DNA of 64,000 bases from NCBI GenBank assembly GCA_961205875.1, contig OY540810.1, positions 36,580,001-36,644,000 of the forward strand, written 5' to 3'. Of the stretch, positions 12,413 to 22,589 are shown one piece after another. The notes beneath the pieces were generated by a model that searched no databases, was not told the origin of the DNA, and saw only the letters and a list, made by a program, of their open reading frames with translations. The translations under genes and the position numbers were made by a program. How positions within the stretch are numbered: position 1 is the stretch's first letter; every line of letters starts with the position of its first letter. This stretch comes from Sialis fuliginosa (lineage: Eukaryota > Arthropoda > Insecta > Megaloptera > Sialidae).

Positions 12413-12446
12413 TATAAAAATAAACGCAAGTTAACTCTCGTCAGTA
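12413..12446 (+). promoter_or_regulatory. TATA box plus TCAGT initiator
   Basis: TATAAAAA begins at 12413 and TCAGTA begins at 12441, placing the initiator A 30 bases after the first T of the TATA box. This is the canonical arthropod RNA polymerase II core-promoter spacing. The surrounding block (aaataaacgcaagttaa) is kept in the 58 kb copy, where the TATA box reads tatatag. Confidence 0.55.
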
Positions 12447-12522
12447 CTGTGTTTTCAGTTCAGTGAGGCAAGAGGGTGTGTGTGTGTGTGAGAGAGAGAT
12501 GTGTCCATACTGTCCATTGCTG

Positions 12523-12552
12523 AATAAAGATGGGTAGATTTGTCTCAATAAA
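12523..12552 (+). terminator. Tandem AATAAA polyadenylation signals
   Basis: Two AATAAA hexamers at 12523-12528 and 12547-12552, about 80-110 bases downstream of the predicted start, in a block conserved with the copy at 58 kb. They would define a very short transcript. Confidence 0.4.
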
Positions 12553-12730
12553 TGTTTTATATTATATACAATACGTTTAATTTTTACGATGCAGCATAGT
12601 AAAATTTCAGCAGATCCTTTACAATCTATATTGTCATTAATATGGAAGAATTAAATAATTGTCTTCAGTTTTATGAATACTGACAATGAATCAAATAGTT
12701 GTATTCCTTGAAATATTTTTCTCTATGTGC

Positions 12731-13261
12731 TATTGACTTCAGAATGGTTTGTATATTAAAAATTACAAATTATATGTATGCAAGTTAGAAAAAATTTCTT
12801 TGATGTAAATATTTTAAATCTCATGAATATATTTTCAGGGAATTTAAAATGGATTTATTTAATTTACAATTCGGACTGAACTTATTTTGTCTTATGAATT
12901 ATTCCCTTTGTTATTGTTTTTAAGCTGTACTCTCATACAAAAGTGATTTTAATAAAACTTTATTATTAGCATTAAGAAAGCATGTTTTCTTTTGGAAACG
13001 CGGATCCTCTAAGGACTATTTGCTCTTAGAGATTATGCAAATTCAATGTCTTAGTGTCTTAGTTTTAATTACCAAAGTTGTATCTAAGAAATCTCAAAAG
13101 AATATGAAAAAAGTAGATACTTATTTCAATTTTACGGAAAGATCAAGAGTAGGTACTTAACTTTTTTATTTAGTTTGTGGCTTTAAATTGAACATTAATA
13201 ATTTAATTTTATGTTAATGTGGTATTATTCAATCGCCCAGAACCCTGCTAATTTTTGATAT
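12731..13261. other. AT-rich DNA, nothing recognised
   Basis: No gene, TIR pair or tandem repeat noticed on either strand. Confidence 0.5.
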
Positions 13262-13400
13262 ACAAAGCTATATTATAATATTATAAATGTGTAAGTAACT
13301 CTGTCTTTGTTACCTTTTCACGGCTAAATCGCTGAACCGATCTTGATGAAATTTGGCAGGAAGATAGCTTGCATCCTGAGGAAGGCCATAGGCTACTTTG
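13262..13400 (+). repeat. Dispersed repeat X, copy 2
   Basis: Contains the family blocks attataatattataaatg, aactctgtctttgttacc, ggctaaatcgctgaaccga and ggaagatagcttgcatcct. The open frame that follows (13398-13637) has no recognised domain. Confidence 0.75.
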
Positions 13401-13907
13401 TATCCAGAAAAAGTACAAAAATACTTGTTTTTATATATTTATTCAGAGAAGGAACATAAATTATTAACATTTTCAAATAATCATCTAAGAATTTTAATTA
13501 AAAATACGATAGATAATATTTATTTTATGTTTGGAGTAAACAGCAAATACGTCTCTTCAAAAAAAATAAATAATCTCGCCTCGTCAGTATTTAATCCGGT
13601 CACGAGACGAAGTAAGAAAAATCTGTATTCGGCGTAAAGTCCTATATTTAAAAAAAATATGACATATTATAAATGTACATAGAAGTATGTTTCAATTTGA
13701 AGATCAAAACCAGAGATGAAGTCAAAATCTTATTTGAAAGATTCCGTGAAACACTGAAGTAGAAAGTTTTCTTTGAAAAACCTACATATATTCGTACATA
13801 TATGAAAAGGCATACCGTCAGTCAGGCAGAATGACGGCCGACTTGACGAGAACGCATTGCGTAATCCTTCCCGTTGCGTGTTCAATTGTTCGCGATAGAT
13901 CAATAAG

Positions 13908-13938
<31 letters not shown>

Positions 13939-15718
13939 TCCCCTCTACACATACGCATACGTATATGAAAATAACGGGTGGCTATCGAAGTATATTACAT
14001 TATATACATATCTACATATGTATATATGCATGTATAAGGTGTATATATACCTACATAGTTATACAAATGTATGTATGATATAGGACAATCAAAATGTTGA
14101 CAGTGACATAAGTGTCGTATGTAATAACGTTTGAAGAGTCCAACTATCGATTAATGAGTGGTGAATGAGTGACAGGCAAGTCTATATAAAAGTTTGTTTT
14201 ATAAATGTGTAATGTAATCAATAAATTTATATAAGTAATACATACAGTGTATTCCAAGTTGATTAATTATCTTTAATTTTGTAAATAACTGTTTTTGCCA
14301 ATATGGGAGTGTTAGTGAGGACAATATGAACGCGCAGAGTAGAGAAACGCGCTTAATTGTTAATTAAAATAAAATAATAAAATAACAAGATTATAAAATT
14401 ATTAATTTTTCCATTTTTGTAGGACCTTTTCGCGATTTAATACCGCACTTTTTAAGTTCTTTAAGGGCTCAGTTATACGAATCTGAATATAGTTGCCGGT
14501 TGTCATGTTATTTCCACTTACTTCCTTCTAGCGCCTTATAGGATCATTATGTTGTCCTTCTATCTGTTCGTCAATACCTTTTTTCTCAGGAACAGACTAG
14601 AGGTATCAAGTTGAAATTAATATCCAATACTATGGTTTACGGCTTCATAGTCCTGTAAAAAATGTATTGCAATGCAATAAAAAGATACGACGCCTTTTAA
14701 ATCTCATATGATCATCAAAACCTATAGGGTACTTCCCGTTGATTTAGAATCTTGAAATTTGGCACAATGCAATATCTCATAGTACAAGTAAAGGAAAAAA
14801 TCCGAAAATCATTAATTTCTAATTCTATATATGTCGAGTTATTACGTGACAAATTTAATTTTGCGATTTCTTCCATAAAACGCTTTAAATAAAATATTTA
14901 AAGTTTTCAAGAGATGGCAAACTGCTTCTTTTTATACATAGAAATAAGTAGACCATCATTACTTTTCTCCGATATTGCATTTTTCTCACTTCACCCTGTT
15001 TAAAAAAGATTTCAATGCTTTTATAATAGTTTTGTTATTTAATTATTATATTAACCATAATTTCCATTCAAGATAATGCAACAAAGCCAGCTTATAAACA
15101 ATTTCATATAAATCCAGTACATCAACAGAATCGTACTATTTCCACAATCCTACCGCCCGCGCCGCGCCGACTAAAGCTCTCTTCTCTCTACACAATATCA
15201 ATGATTCATCTGCAGAATGTCTGCAGACGCCGTATCTCCTATTATACGACACTTGAAGTTTAACATCGCTTTCTGGAACAATGCGAATTATTCCCGAATG
15301 GTGGCGCCGATTACCAGCGTCCCGACATACTTCTGGGTGTGTTATTGTTGCCGACTTAAACAATTAACTCTTCCTGAGTGAACATCATAAGATGGTTATC
15401 GCCGTACTTCATGTGTGCATGTGAGGATATAAAAATGTACGAACAACTTTTGTTACTTGTATTTTGATAGGAAAATAATATTCGAATTATTTTTTTTGCG
15501 ATTTTATAAAATTTAGTTTTATGTAAATTATAATAATATTTCTTCATATTTTATCATAAAATTAATGGTTCGTGAAAAACTTTATAGACATACATTAAGT
15601 TGTCGTCTTAACTTGAGCTCTTCATATACTTAATTAATATAATATTTACCACCTGGCTGTACATTTTTAATAAATTAAAGTCAAAAATTATTATCATTAA
15701 AAATTTAATAAAAACATC
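13401..15718. other. Mixed DNA: (AC)14 microsatellite, two GC-richer islands
   Basis: (AC)14 lies at 13911-13938, next to a GC-richer patch (13825-13890). Around 14745 the text 'gtacttcccgttga' followed by 'aatcttgaaatttggc' matches a repeat I associate with lepidopteran genomes. A second GC-rich island at 15150-15355 contains ccgcccgcgccgcgccg and a palindromic ctgcagaatgtctgcag. No gene is supported; the reverse frame at 15136-15363 covers this island but has no recognised domain. Confidence 0.4.
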
Positions 15719-16188
15719 TGCCCCAAGTGAATGCACAGTGCTTCCTCGTGGTAAAGTCATCAATAGACAGTTAATTATCAAACAATTTTAATATTTAACA
15801 AACTTTTAACGTTAGATAAGGTAAGACTATGGATACATAATAACCAATGCTACTCCGTATATGAAAGTGTTACCAAAACTTATGGTGGCCATTTTATATT
15901 ATATGTCATTTCCATGAAAGTATATCAGAGGCGTACACACGATTTTAATAATTTTGAAATGTGACCGTCCTCAAGTCAGACCGAATCAACCAACCAAGTT
16001 TCACTGGTTCATGAGTTATGCGTGTGACAAGGATTCAGGAGATACGTAGACAGACAGATACGGAACGGTAAATGTTTATCTTGACCTGAAACGGAGAGAT
16101 CAAGTTAAAATTTTGAAATTGGAGAGCCATTTTTTTCTCATTTTAAAACGATCACAAAGCTTTTCATATCTTCGATATGGCAAGTAAA
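15719..16188 (+). repeat. Dispersed repeat ZY, internally rearranged copy
   Basis: The left block (gtgaatgcacagtgcttcc) and the right block (acacacgattttaataat through catatcttcgatatggc) match the 2869-3494 copy, but the middle 15800-15925 is different sequence. Confidence 0.65.
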
Positions 16189-16711
16189 AATTTGGATAGA
16201 ACCTTTTTTCTTGAGAATTTATTAATATACAATTTATATAATAACTCCTATTAACCCTGAACCATAGGAAACGAGATATTTGTGAAAAGGCGTTTTTCAT
16301 AACCTTAGACCTTCAATATCTCGCAACGCCGGCATGATAGTGATGGGGACTTTCTACACGTTTTTTAAAACATCCTTAAGAAGGTGTATACAAAAATTCA
16401 GCTCACGGCTATTTTTTCGCAGTTGTAATCTAAAATTATTGGACTCGGGGAAGCAAAATATAAACATTGAAACGCTAATTTCGATTTTTATATAATTTTA
16501 ATAAAAATAAAATAAAAGTATCTATGCAAGTATTTTTTTACCATGGTAACATTGTTTATATTTATTAATGCCTGTTAAAGTAATATGTCAAATTTTAACT
16601 AAACTTCAAATTTTAATTTTATAATAAAATTTCCTGTTAATTTTTATTACTTTTTAGAAAAATAAATAGAAAGATTGTTAAATATATTTTTTTTATTTTG
16701 TATAAAGAAAC
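16189..16711. other. AT-rich sequence upstream of the two-exon gene
   Basis: No clear TATA box and initiator pair was found. A pyrimidine-rich tract ending in ataaag lies directly before the ATG at 16712 and could be a splice acceptor, in which case an upstream 5' UTR exon would exist. Confidence 0.35.
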
Positions 16712-16839
16712 ATGACGTCTATCAATTACAGTAAAATAACAAACATATTCTCAGATTTTCTGACACATATAAAATATTCGGAAATAGTTCTACTCTTGTT
16801 CGACGTCATTACCGATCTTCAGGATAACCCTAATTTCTT
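16712..16839 (+). CDS. Lifeguard/TMBIM-like small membrane protein, exon 1
   Basis: Exon 1 starts at ATG 16712 in a favourable context (aaacATGac) and encodes MTSINYSKITNIFSDFL, then THIKYSEIVLLLFDVITD and LQDNPNF, with two bases left over. It stops at a textbook donor, tt|GTAAGT, at 16840. Joining to the acceptor at 17550 restores a leucine codon and keeps the frame open for 120 residues in total. The exon supplies an amphipathic or partly hydrophobic helix and an acidic/Asn-Pro turn, which aligns in spacing with the segment before the second helix of Lifeguard proteins. The usual long Pro/Gly-rich cytosolic N-terminus of Lifeguards is missing. It may be a truncated paralogue, a pseudogene or part of a larger unseen gene. 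The gene structure is more certain than the family. Confidence 0.55.
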
Positions 16840-16880
16840 GTAAGTTTATTTATTTATAAATCAAAAGTACAAATAATATA

Positions 16881-16990
16881 CAGTAATCCTTCCATTTACG
16901 CGGTTAATTGGTTCCATGAAAACAGCGCGTAAATTGAGTAATTGAAATTTCTCCATTACATTAGAATTTGCGTAAATGGAGAGATAACTG
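16881..16990. mobile_element. Tigger/pogo-like MITE in the intron
   Basis: A 110-bp element flanked by TA on both sides. Left end cagtaatccttccatttacg; right end cgtaaatggagagataactg, its imperfect inverse. Its left end resembles that of 6497-6839. No coding content. Confidence 0.75.
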
Positions 16991-17021
16991 TAATATACAT
17001 ATGTATTAGTCCTCGGTCCCG

Positions 17022-17512
17022 GCTTTAAATTTTGAAATAAAAAATACTCCTCTGAAACTTTGTGAGTGGATTCATTTTGGCGTAACATTTGGCGTCAAAC
17101 ATGTTTAGGGCGTAGGTCAGGGCAAAAGACCCTTGATTTTTGTAGGCCAGTATAACCATAACATTTTACTATTATTTATCTAGCAATTGTGCAAAAATCA
17201 GTCGGTTATTTATAAATTACATAACATCATGAATTTGTCATGTTGAGGGTGTAGGTCTCGCTAAATACCCCAATATTTTTGTAGGTCAATATATTTTCCG
17301 ATATTTGCATTATAAAATCTTGTAATTCAAATAAAAAAGAAAGGGGTATTCGTAAATTTCCTATAACTATCGTTAAATTGAAATGTTTGACGCATACCAC
17401 ATCAAAAACGCCCCATTTCTCAAAATTTTCGAAAATAAAAAAGTTGTAGGTTACGCCAAAATGAACCCACTCACGAAGTTTCAGAGGAGTATTTTTTATT
17501 TCAAAATTTAAA
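17022..17512. mobile_element. Foldback repeat inside the intron
   Basis: Inverted arms of about 63 bp at 17022-17085 and 17449-17512 (shared text: atactcctctgaaact, gtgagtgg, ttcattttggcgtaac) differ at only a few positions. The arms enclose diverged inner matches around 'gtaggtc'. The element lies wholly within the 711-bp intron (16840-17550), between donor and acceptor. Reverse-strand open frames here are by-products. Confidence 0.8.
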
Positions 17513-17550
17513 TGGACTATAAGTATTATAACAAAATATTCACTTTTTAG

Positions 17551-17785
17551 GGCTATATCGATTATTACGTTTTTAATAATCATGGTGGTTGTAGCTTTGT
17601 GTGGAAAATATAGAAAGAAAAAACCAATAAATTATATTTTGTTAGCCTTAATATCTGTATCAATGTCGACAATAGCAGCTGCTGCCGCAGCAAAATTGAA
17701 TCATATTTTACAAATTCATAAACCTCTTGGCGATTTCAAGTTGTCCAACCGAAATTATAAACCAAAATCATGGACTCTATTTTAG
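17551..17785 (+). CDS. Lifeguard/TMBIM-like small membrane protein, exon 2
   Basis: Follows a good acceptor (attcactttttag|g, AG at 17549-17550). It encodes a strongly hydrophobic helix (LAISIITFLIIMVVVALC), a basic loop GKYRKKKP, and a second helix INYILLALISVSMSTIAA running into an alanine stretch, then a polar tail ending at TAG 17783-17785. In Lifeguard/TMBIM proteins a Cys, a basic cluster and a Pro-x-Asn step separate two helices with this same spacing, about 20 residues from the preceding Asn-Pro turn to the Cys. The family's later helices are absent, so the product would have 2 to 3 membrane passes instead of about 7. An AATAAA lies 107 bases past the stop. Expected location would be ER, Golgi or other internal membranes if functional. 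The alternative is a decayed copy that happens to stay open. Confidence 0.55.
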
Positions 17786-17891
17786 ATTTTGGTTTTTTTT
17801 ATTGTTTTTTATAAACCAATTGTATTGTATAAAGTTATTTATTGTACATATAGTTATTTCATAAAATTATAACTAGTGAATGAAAATGTCC

Positions 17892-17897
17892 AATAAA
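17892..17897 (+). terminator. AATAAA signal after exon 2
   Basis: First clear AATAAA downstream of the stop at 17785, suitable as the poly(A) signal of the two-exon gene. In AT-rich DNA such hexamers also occur by chance. Confidence 0.35.
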
Positions 17898-18876
17898 ATC
17901 TATTTATTTTAGTATATTATGTTAGTGTTTATTTATGTATAACAATTAATTTATTGTTGATGTATGTATACGATAAACTTCTGTCCAATTCAATAATAAT
18001 AATAATAATTAGATACATAATAATAATAATATTTATTCAATAAAGGTGGAAGGTTTTTCATATCATCACGTTTATGAAATATCTACTAGGTTATAGCAAA
18101 TGGATTAGCTTATTTTGTACTGTCCGCGTCCAAAAAAAAAATATAGACAAATTTGATATTCTAATTTTTGGATACTAGGCATAAGGTCCTAGTGTATCTA
18201 TTAATTTAATGCATTATTTTACTCCTTATTTATCCATAAAGTATCATCTGGTATAACTTGTTAAATTATCTGCCAATCAAAATCTAAATTTACATTTATA
18301 GATATTTTTTAAAATTATGAGTGACAAAAAAATATTGAAAAGGTGTTCTACTACTCGTAATAATTAAAATATTACCTAAGAACACAGCCTTCGACTTGAC
18401 TGCAGACTACGTTGTTGTTATTATCATATGTTTACGTTTGTTTTCTTTATATAAAATATAAATGTATATCTTTTCAACAATAAAGCTGTCAATATATTAT
18501 TCATTAATTTAAATATATACATGTTCGGAAATAACACATACGTTAGTAAATATGAACGTTAATGTATTCCTTGTTGATTTGTAAATAAGATAATTTTTCT
18601 TATACACTTATGAATTATTTATTTGTTTTAACATACTTGCTGTTGTATATCTAATGTACATATTATAAGTATATGGACGTCAAAACATTTGAAAGTATAG
18701 GTTTAACTTTAATATTATTATTTCAGTCTTCTATTTCGTTGGATAGGTAAAATTGTACATCGATGTCAACAGAATGCTTTGATTAGTTGGTGGTAGTTTA
18801 AACACTTTTTTATCAGTTCTGTTGACGTTTGTTTATTATAATCTCGCGTTTACACTTCACAATATGAAGACATATA
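17898..18876. other. AT-rich DNA with an (AAT)n microsatellite at 17993-18036
   Basis: The interrupted (AAT) repeat is the only structure noticed. No further Lifeguard-like exon was found downstream of exon 2. Confidence 0.5.
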
Positions 18877-19333
18877 CAGGGTGCGCCAAAAGTATGGAAA
18901 CCCCTGAAAATTTCGCAGAATAAGCGGAAAAAAAATAATGAAAATACCATATCCGACGTATTTTTTTACGGGGAATCCAATGGTGACCTTGAATTTGACC
19001 TTGAACATAACCTCTAAGCTACAGCGAACCAAAAATCAATTTTTTAAATAGTACCCCCCTTTTTTTATTGCAGATTCGAAAAGAGCGGAAAATTTTACGT
19101 TAGAATATGTATTTTTTTTTTTCAAATCTTTTCAAATCTGCAATAAAAAAAGGGGGTCCCATTTAAAAAAATCGATTTTTGGTTCGCTGTAGCTTAGAGG
19201 TTGTGTTCAAGGTCAAATTCAAGGTCACCATTGGATTCCCCGTCAAAAAATACGTCGGATATGGTATTATCATTTTTTTTCCCCGTTTATTCTGCGAAAT
19301 TTTCAGGGGTTTCCATACTTTTGGCGCAGCCTG
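18877..19333. mobile_element. Mariner-type foldback MITE, TA-flanked
   Basis: The ends cagggtgcgccaaaag and cttttggcgcagcctg are inverted, TA flanks both sides, and the arms pair for roughly 210 bases each with few differences around a short centre. The length and CAGGGTG-type ends suit a Tc1/mariner-related miniature element. Because the arms are mirror copies, each strand shows the same chance peptide (MVRCSLEV...); this is not evidence of a gene. Confidence 0.85.
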
Positions 19334-19377
19334 TATACATATATTATATAATAATTTTATTGAACATGTTAGAAAGT

Positions 19378-19896
19378 ACTGGCACCAGTTTTGGCCGCTG
19401 AAAAGAAAAGTATACTATTTTTTGAGATTGATGAGCTTCTTTTTTTACAATTTTCATGAACTCATGTTATTAGTAAAACAAGTAACTTTTTATTAAACCA
19501 CTTTAATTACCAAATATATTTAATATATTATTTCTCCAGTAATGGATAAAGTAAAACCAGTAACAGGCACTTATTAATGATTATAAAATAATAAGTACCT
19601 ACTACGAAACAAAAGTTATAAAATAAAGAATAGTAAAATTTGAAACAATGTAAATCTTATGCTATGATATTATATAATAATTAATAAATAGGTTATACTA
19701 ATAATTAGTTTAAATGTCCACCATTTTGACACCCATTGGTCGATTGTCATCAAATTAAACTGTTTTACAGTTAAGTGTCTATAGATTATGATTCAGTAAT
19801 GGCAGTAATTAAATATCAATAAATATTTCTAATTTTAGTACATTTAATTAAACAAGAATCTAAAACACTGGAATATGATCAAAGACTGGTACCAGT
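19378..19896 (+). mobile_element. ACTGGYACCAGT-ended element, complete copy
   Basis: The left terminus is actggcaccagt (19378-19389) and the right terminus actggtaccagt (19885-19896), each itself a perfect or near-perfect 12-bp palindrome. The interior is shared with the copies at 1497 and 45191. No convincing target duplication or open frame. This is the best reference copy in the window. Confidence 0.75.
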
Positions 19897-20902
19897 ATCT
19901 TTTTATGGTTTTTGTGCAATGGTAGATAATTGTATTATATTATTTTCTTGTTGAGTTGTTGCATACAACACATTTTATGAACAATCCTTGTTATATTATT
20001 TGCTACATGGTAGTCTCTCCCATCTTCCTGTCGGGGCTAGAAATCCCAGTTGTATTTCATAATAGGGACGCACAACTTTGTCGTGTCTTGGTCCAGCGCT
20101 GCATACAACTTCATCTAAAATGCGAATGATCATCTGTTTTCATCACTCTCCCCTTATGCGGAGTTACGTTTTTTAGAAGGGGACAGTTATACAGTTGTTT
20201 ATTTTATTTTTGTATTCTATACGATATAAAAAAAATCTCACTCATTGTCAGTACCAACTTCAAAATAGTATTTTTTAGTTATTTAAAAATATATATTTAT
20301 TTGAGTATACTAAAAAAGTATTGTATTTACATTGGAATAAAAAACTTTGGCATTCTTCTTGTTCTGTTTTTGACTGACAGCTCTGTTAATTCAAAAAATT
20401 TCAGAAGGTAATGTATAGTTTGAATAATATTTTTAGATTATCTTTAGAAATTGGTTTTATATGGATTTTAACAACTTTGGAAATCTAAATTAAAAGTTAA
20501 AGATCAAATAAAACTAATATGTCAACTCTTGATTAAGTGTAAGTATTAGGAAATAAAATAAGACAGAACCGAAGTATTTGACCACATATGGTTTCTAGAA
20601 ATAAAAAAAGTTACTGCTATCGAACTTTTTCAGAAATACAATATCAAGACATTCTATCGGAAACTGTCTTGAACAATAGGTAGTAAAGTTGTATCAAAAA
20701 AATATTGTTATAATATAAAACAAAATTATTTAAAAATTCAATCAATTGTAACTTTTTGTAATACGTATCTGACCTAATTATTGAATATAAATTGTCGGTT
20801 TAATTACATCAATATAGTTTTTTTTCCTTAATACAGACCTGCATTAAATCAGTTAACGTTATCAAAAAACTAAGCTCCTAGAATTAGTTTTATGCTCGGT
20901 AC
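19897..20902. other. AT-rich DNA with a GC-richer patch at 20010-20180
   Basis: The patch (tcttcctgtcggggctag; gtcgtgtcttggtccagcg) stands out against its surroundings, but I recognise no tRNA box, domain or transposon end in it. Confidence 0.4.
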
Positions 20903-21221
20903 TATAAACGAGCTAACAAAATTTGTTAGCTAGCAAGCACTTTCAAATGCGGTTTCAAACCTATCTGACAGTTTTCTTGAAGTTTCATGAAGTATTTGAC
21001 AATTTTCGCGCTCGTGTGGTATGTAAACACCAACTGTATTAAAACAGTGGCGATAATTTGAAAATTATTTTGTACGGTCAGAGTCGCCAACTGTGTTACA
21101 ATAAGTTGAAGTATCACTGCTCTGAATTTCATAACTAATTTATAGATACCATCACAGAATAATATAATACCCCATTTGAATGCGCTTGCTAGCTAACAAA
21201 TTTTGTTAGCTCCTTTATAAT
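20903..21221. mobile_element. TIR element with GCTAACAAAATTTGTTAGC ends
   Basis: Each end carries the 19-bp palindrome gctaacaaaatttgttagc (left) or its equivalent gctaacaaattttgttagc (right), embedded in inverted repeats of about 35 bp that also include tagcaagc / gcttgcta. Partial copies occur at 30640-30690 and 44281-44365. The reverse open frame at 20926-21132 lies between the arms and shows no domain. Superfamily unknown. Confidence 0.75.
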
Positions 21222-22589
21222 CCAGGCATTAGGCTTTTGAGCAGTCGAAGTTTCAACAAAATTGTTTATGTAGTTTTCTTGTCAAAACTAACCAAACAAA
21301 CAGAAAGACAGATTAGAACAGTTAGAACCGACAGGTTTATATTATATTAGTAACTAGCGTGGACTACGGAATTATTGTTTAGGATTTAAAAAATATATAG
21401 TTGAATTAAATACAAACACGATTAGTTATTATTGTAATAAAAACCAAACAACACTTAAAATTATTGAAAACAAAATAAACAATTGAAAATCAAAAGAATA
21501 CCGGTTTGTGATTGTTTCCTCTACCCTGCGTCTACTTGGCACGCTCCCTCCTTGCCGCACGCCGTGACACAGGTCGACATCGCACGAATAATATGTTCCC
21601 GTATGTATATTTCGATATTTTCTAAACTATACGACCAAATTGGATGCTGTAAATGGCAAATTATATCTACATTAAGTACTTATGACGATGAAATAATTTA
21701 TTTCGATTAGGATTAATGTTTTACAGGTCATAAATCCACGTAAACAGAACCCAAATATTTTTAATTTTCTTTGTAACATAAAAGCAGTCATTGTGGCTTA
21801 AATACAAAAGTTAGATATATGGTGTCGCGGACTTTATTGTAGATCTTTTGATTCTACACAATTCTTTAATACAGTATTTTGTTCAATATTGAATTATTTA
21901 GGCAGCGTATTGCAAAACAGCGCGCCGACGGCAAATTTTTTTCCGACTTGATTTACTATTATCGTCACTGCTTAGTTGTTATGTTACCTATAACCTGGCC
22001 AGAGAACATACCTATGAATTAAAAAAGAAACCACGTAAATCTGATAAGTGGTTCTCGAGTGATAAGCGCACTAACGAACAGACAGACAGAGACACGTTGA
22101 GCTTTATATACATATATTATAAGGATAATGATATTTTTTCTTCTTTCAACGCAAAACTGTAAATGTTTCTTTATTTGTACAGTTCGTCTGTTATGTACAA
22201 ACTAACAAAAGCAGTATTTACAGTAGTGAGAGCAGTGCAGTATTAATGTATAAAACCACGATCCGGGGGGCACTCGGCGTCTGAAGTGCGTGCGGCCACA
22301 GATGACGGTCTAATGGACGGCGGTTTCGTGGCGTGTCTTCGCCCCCCGAGGGTGCACCGGCCGCCGCCATTAGCACTTGGTCAGGGAGGAGAATATTAGT
22401 TGTGGCGCAAATTGCACCCGGTGCGCATTTTTTCTTTACTTGCAGTATTGATTCTCTAATAACACCGATGTGTATGGTTTTTGTTTGGCGAATGTTAAAT
22501 ACAGACTTAATTTTTTATTTATACCTATAATATTTGCATTGTAAAGTTATATTATCGAATGATCAGAGTCACTTGAACGTTATTTAATA
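21222..22589. other. No gene supported; GC-rich island at 22255-22430
   Basis: A second GC-richer patch spans 21500-21600. The island at 22255-22430 (gtgcgtgcggccacagatga; gcaccggccgccgccatta) is the most GC-rich stretch of this part. It could be a conserved regulatory block or a foreign fragment; no reading frame in it has a recognisable domain. Confidence 0.4.

Larger units (their letters stand above)
11983..12730 (+). mobile_element. Promoter-bearing TIR element, copy A
   Basis: The ends are inverted: gcacggagaaaaatgg on the left and atatttttctctatgtgc on the right. The copy at 57964-58752, in opposite orientation, shares the ends and the interior. Inside lie a TATA box, an insect-type initiator, a (GT)/(AG) microsatellite and two AATAAA signals, but no long frame. 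TAT adjoins both ends and may be a 3-bp duplication. It could be a MITE that acquired an LTR-like or gene-derived cassette; no transposase is present. Confidence 0.65.

Noticed and set aside
13911-13938. (AC)14 run as an origin or regulatory site
   Set aside because: A plain dinucleotide microsatellite with no supporting context.
17227-17583. 118-codon reverse open frame
   Set aside because: Lies antisense across the intronic foldback and into exon 2 of the forward gene; composition follows the repeat arms.
18850-19496. Two open frames on opposite strands with the same N-terminal peptide, apparently a duplicated gene
   Set aside because: They are the two arms of the palindromic MITE 18877-19333 read in mirror orientation.
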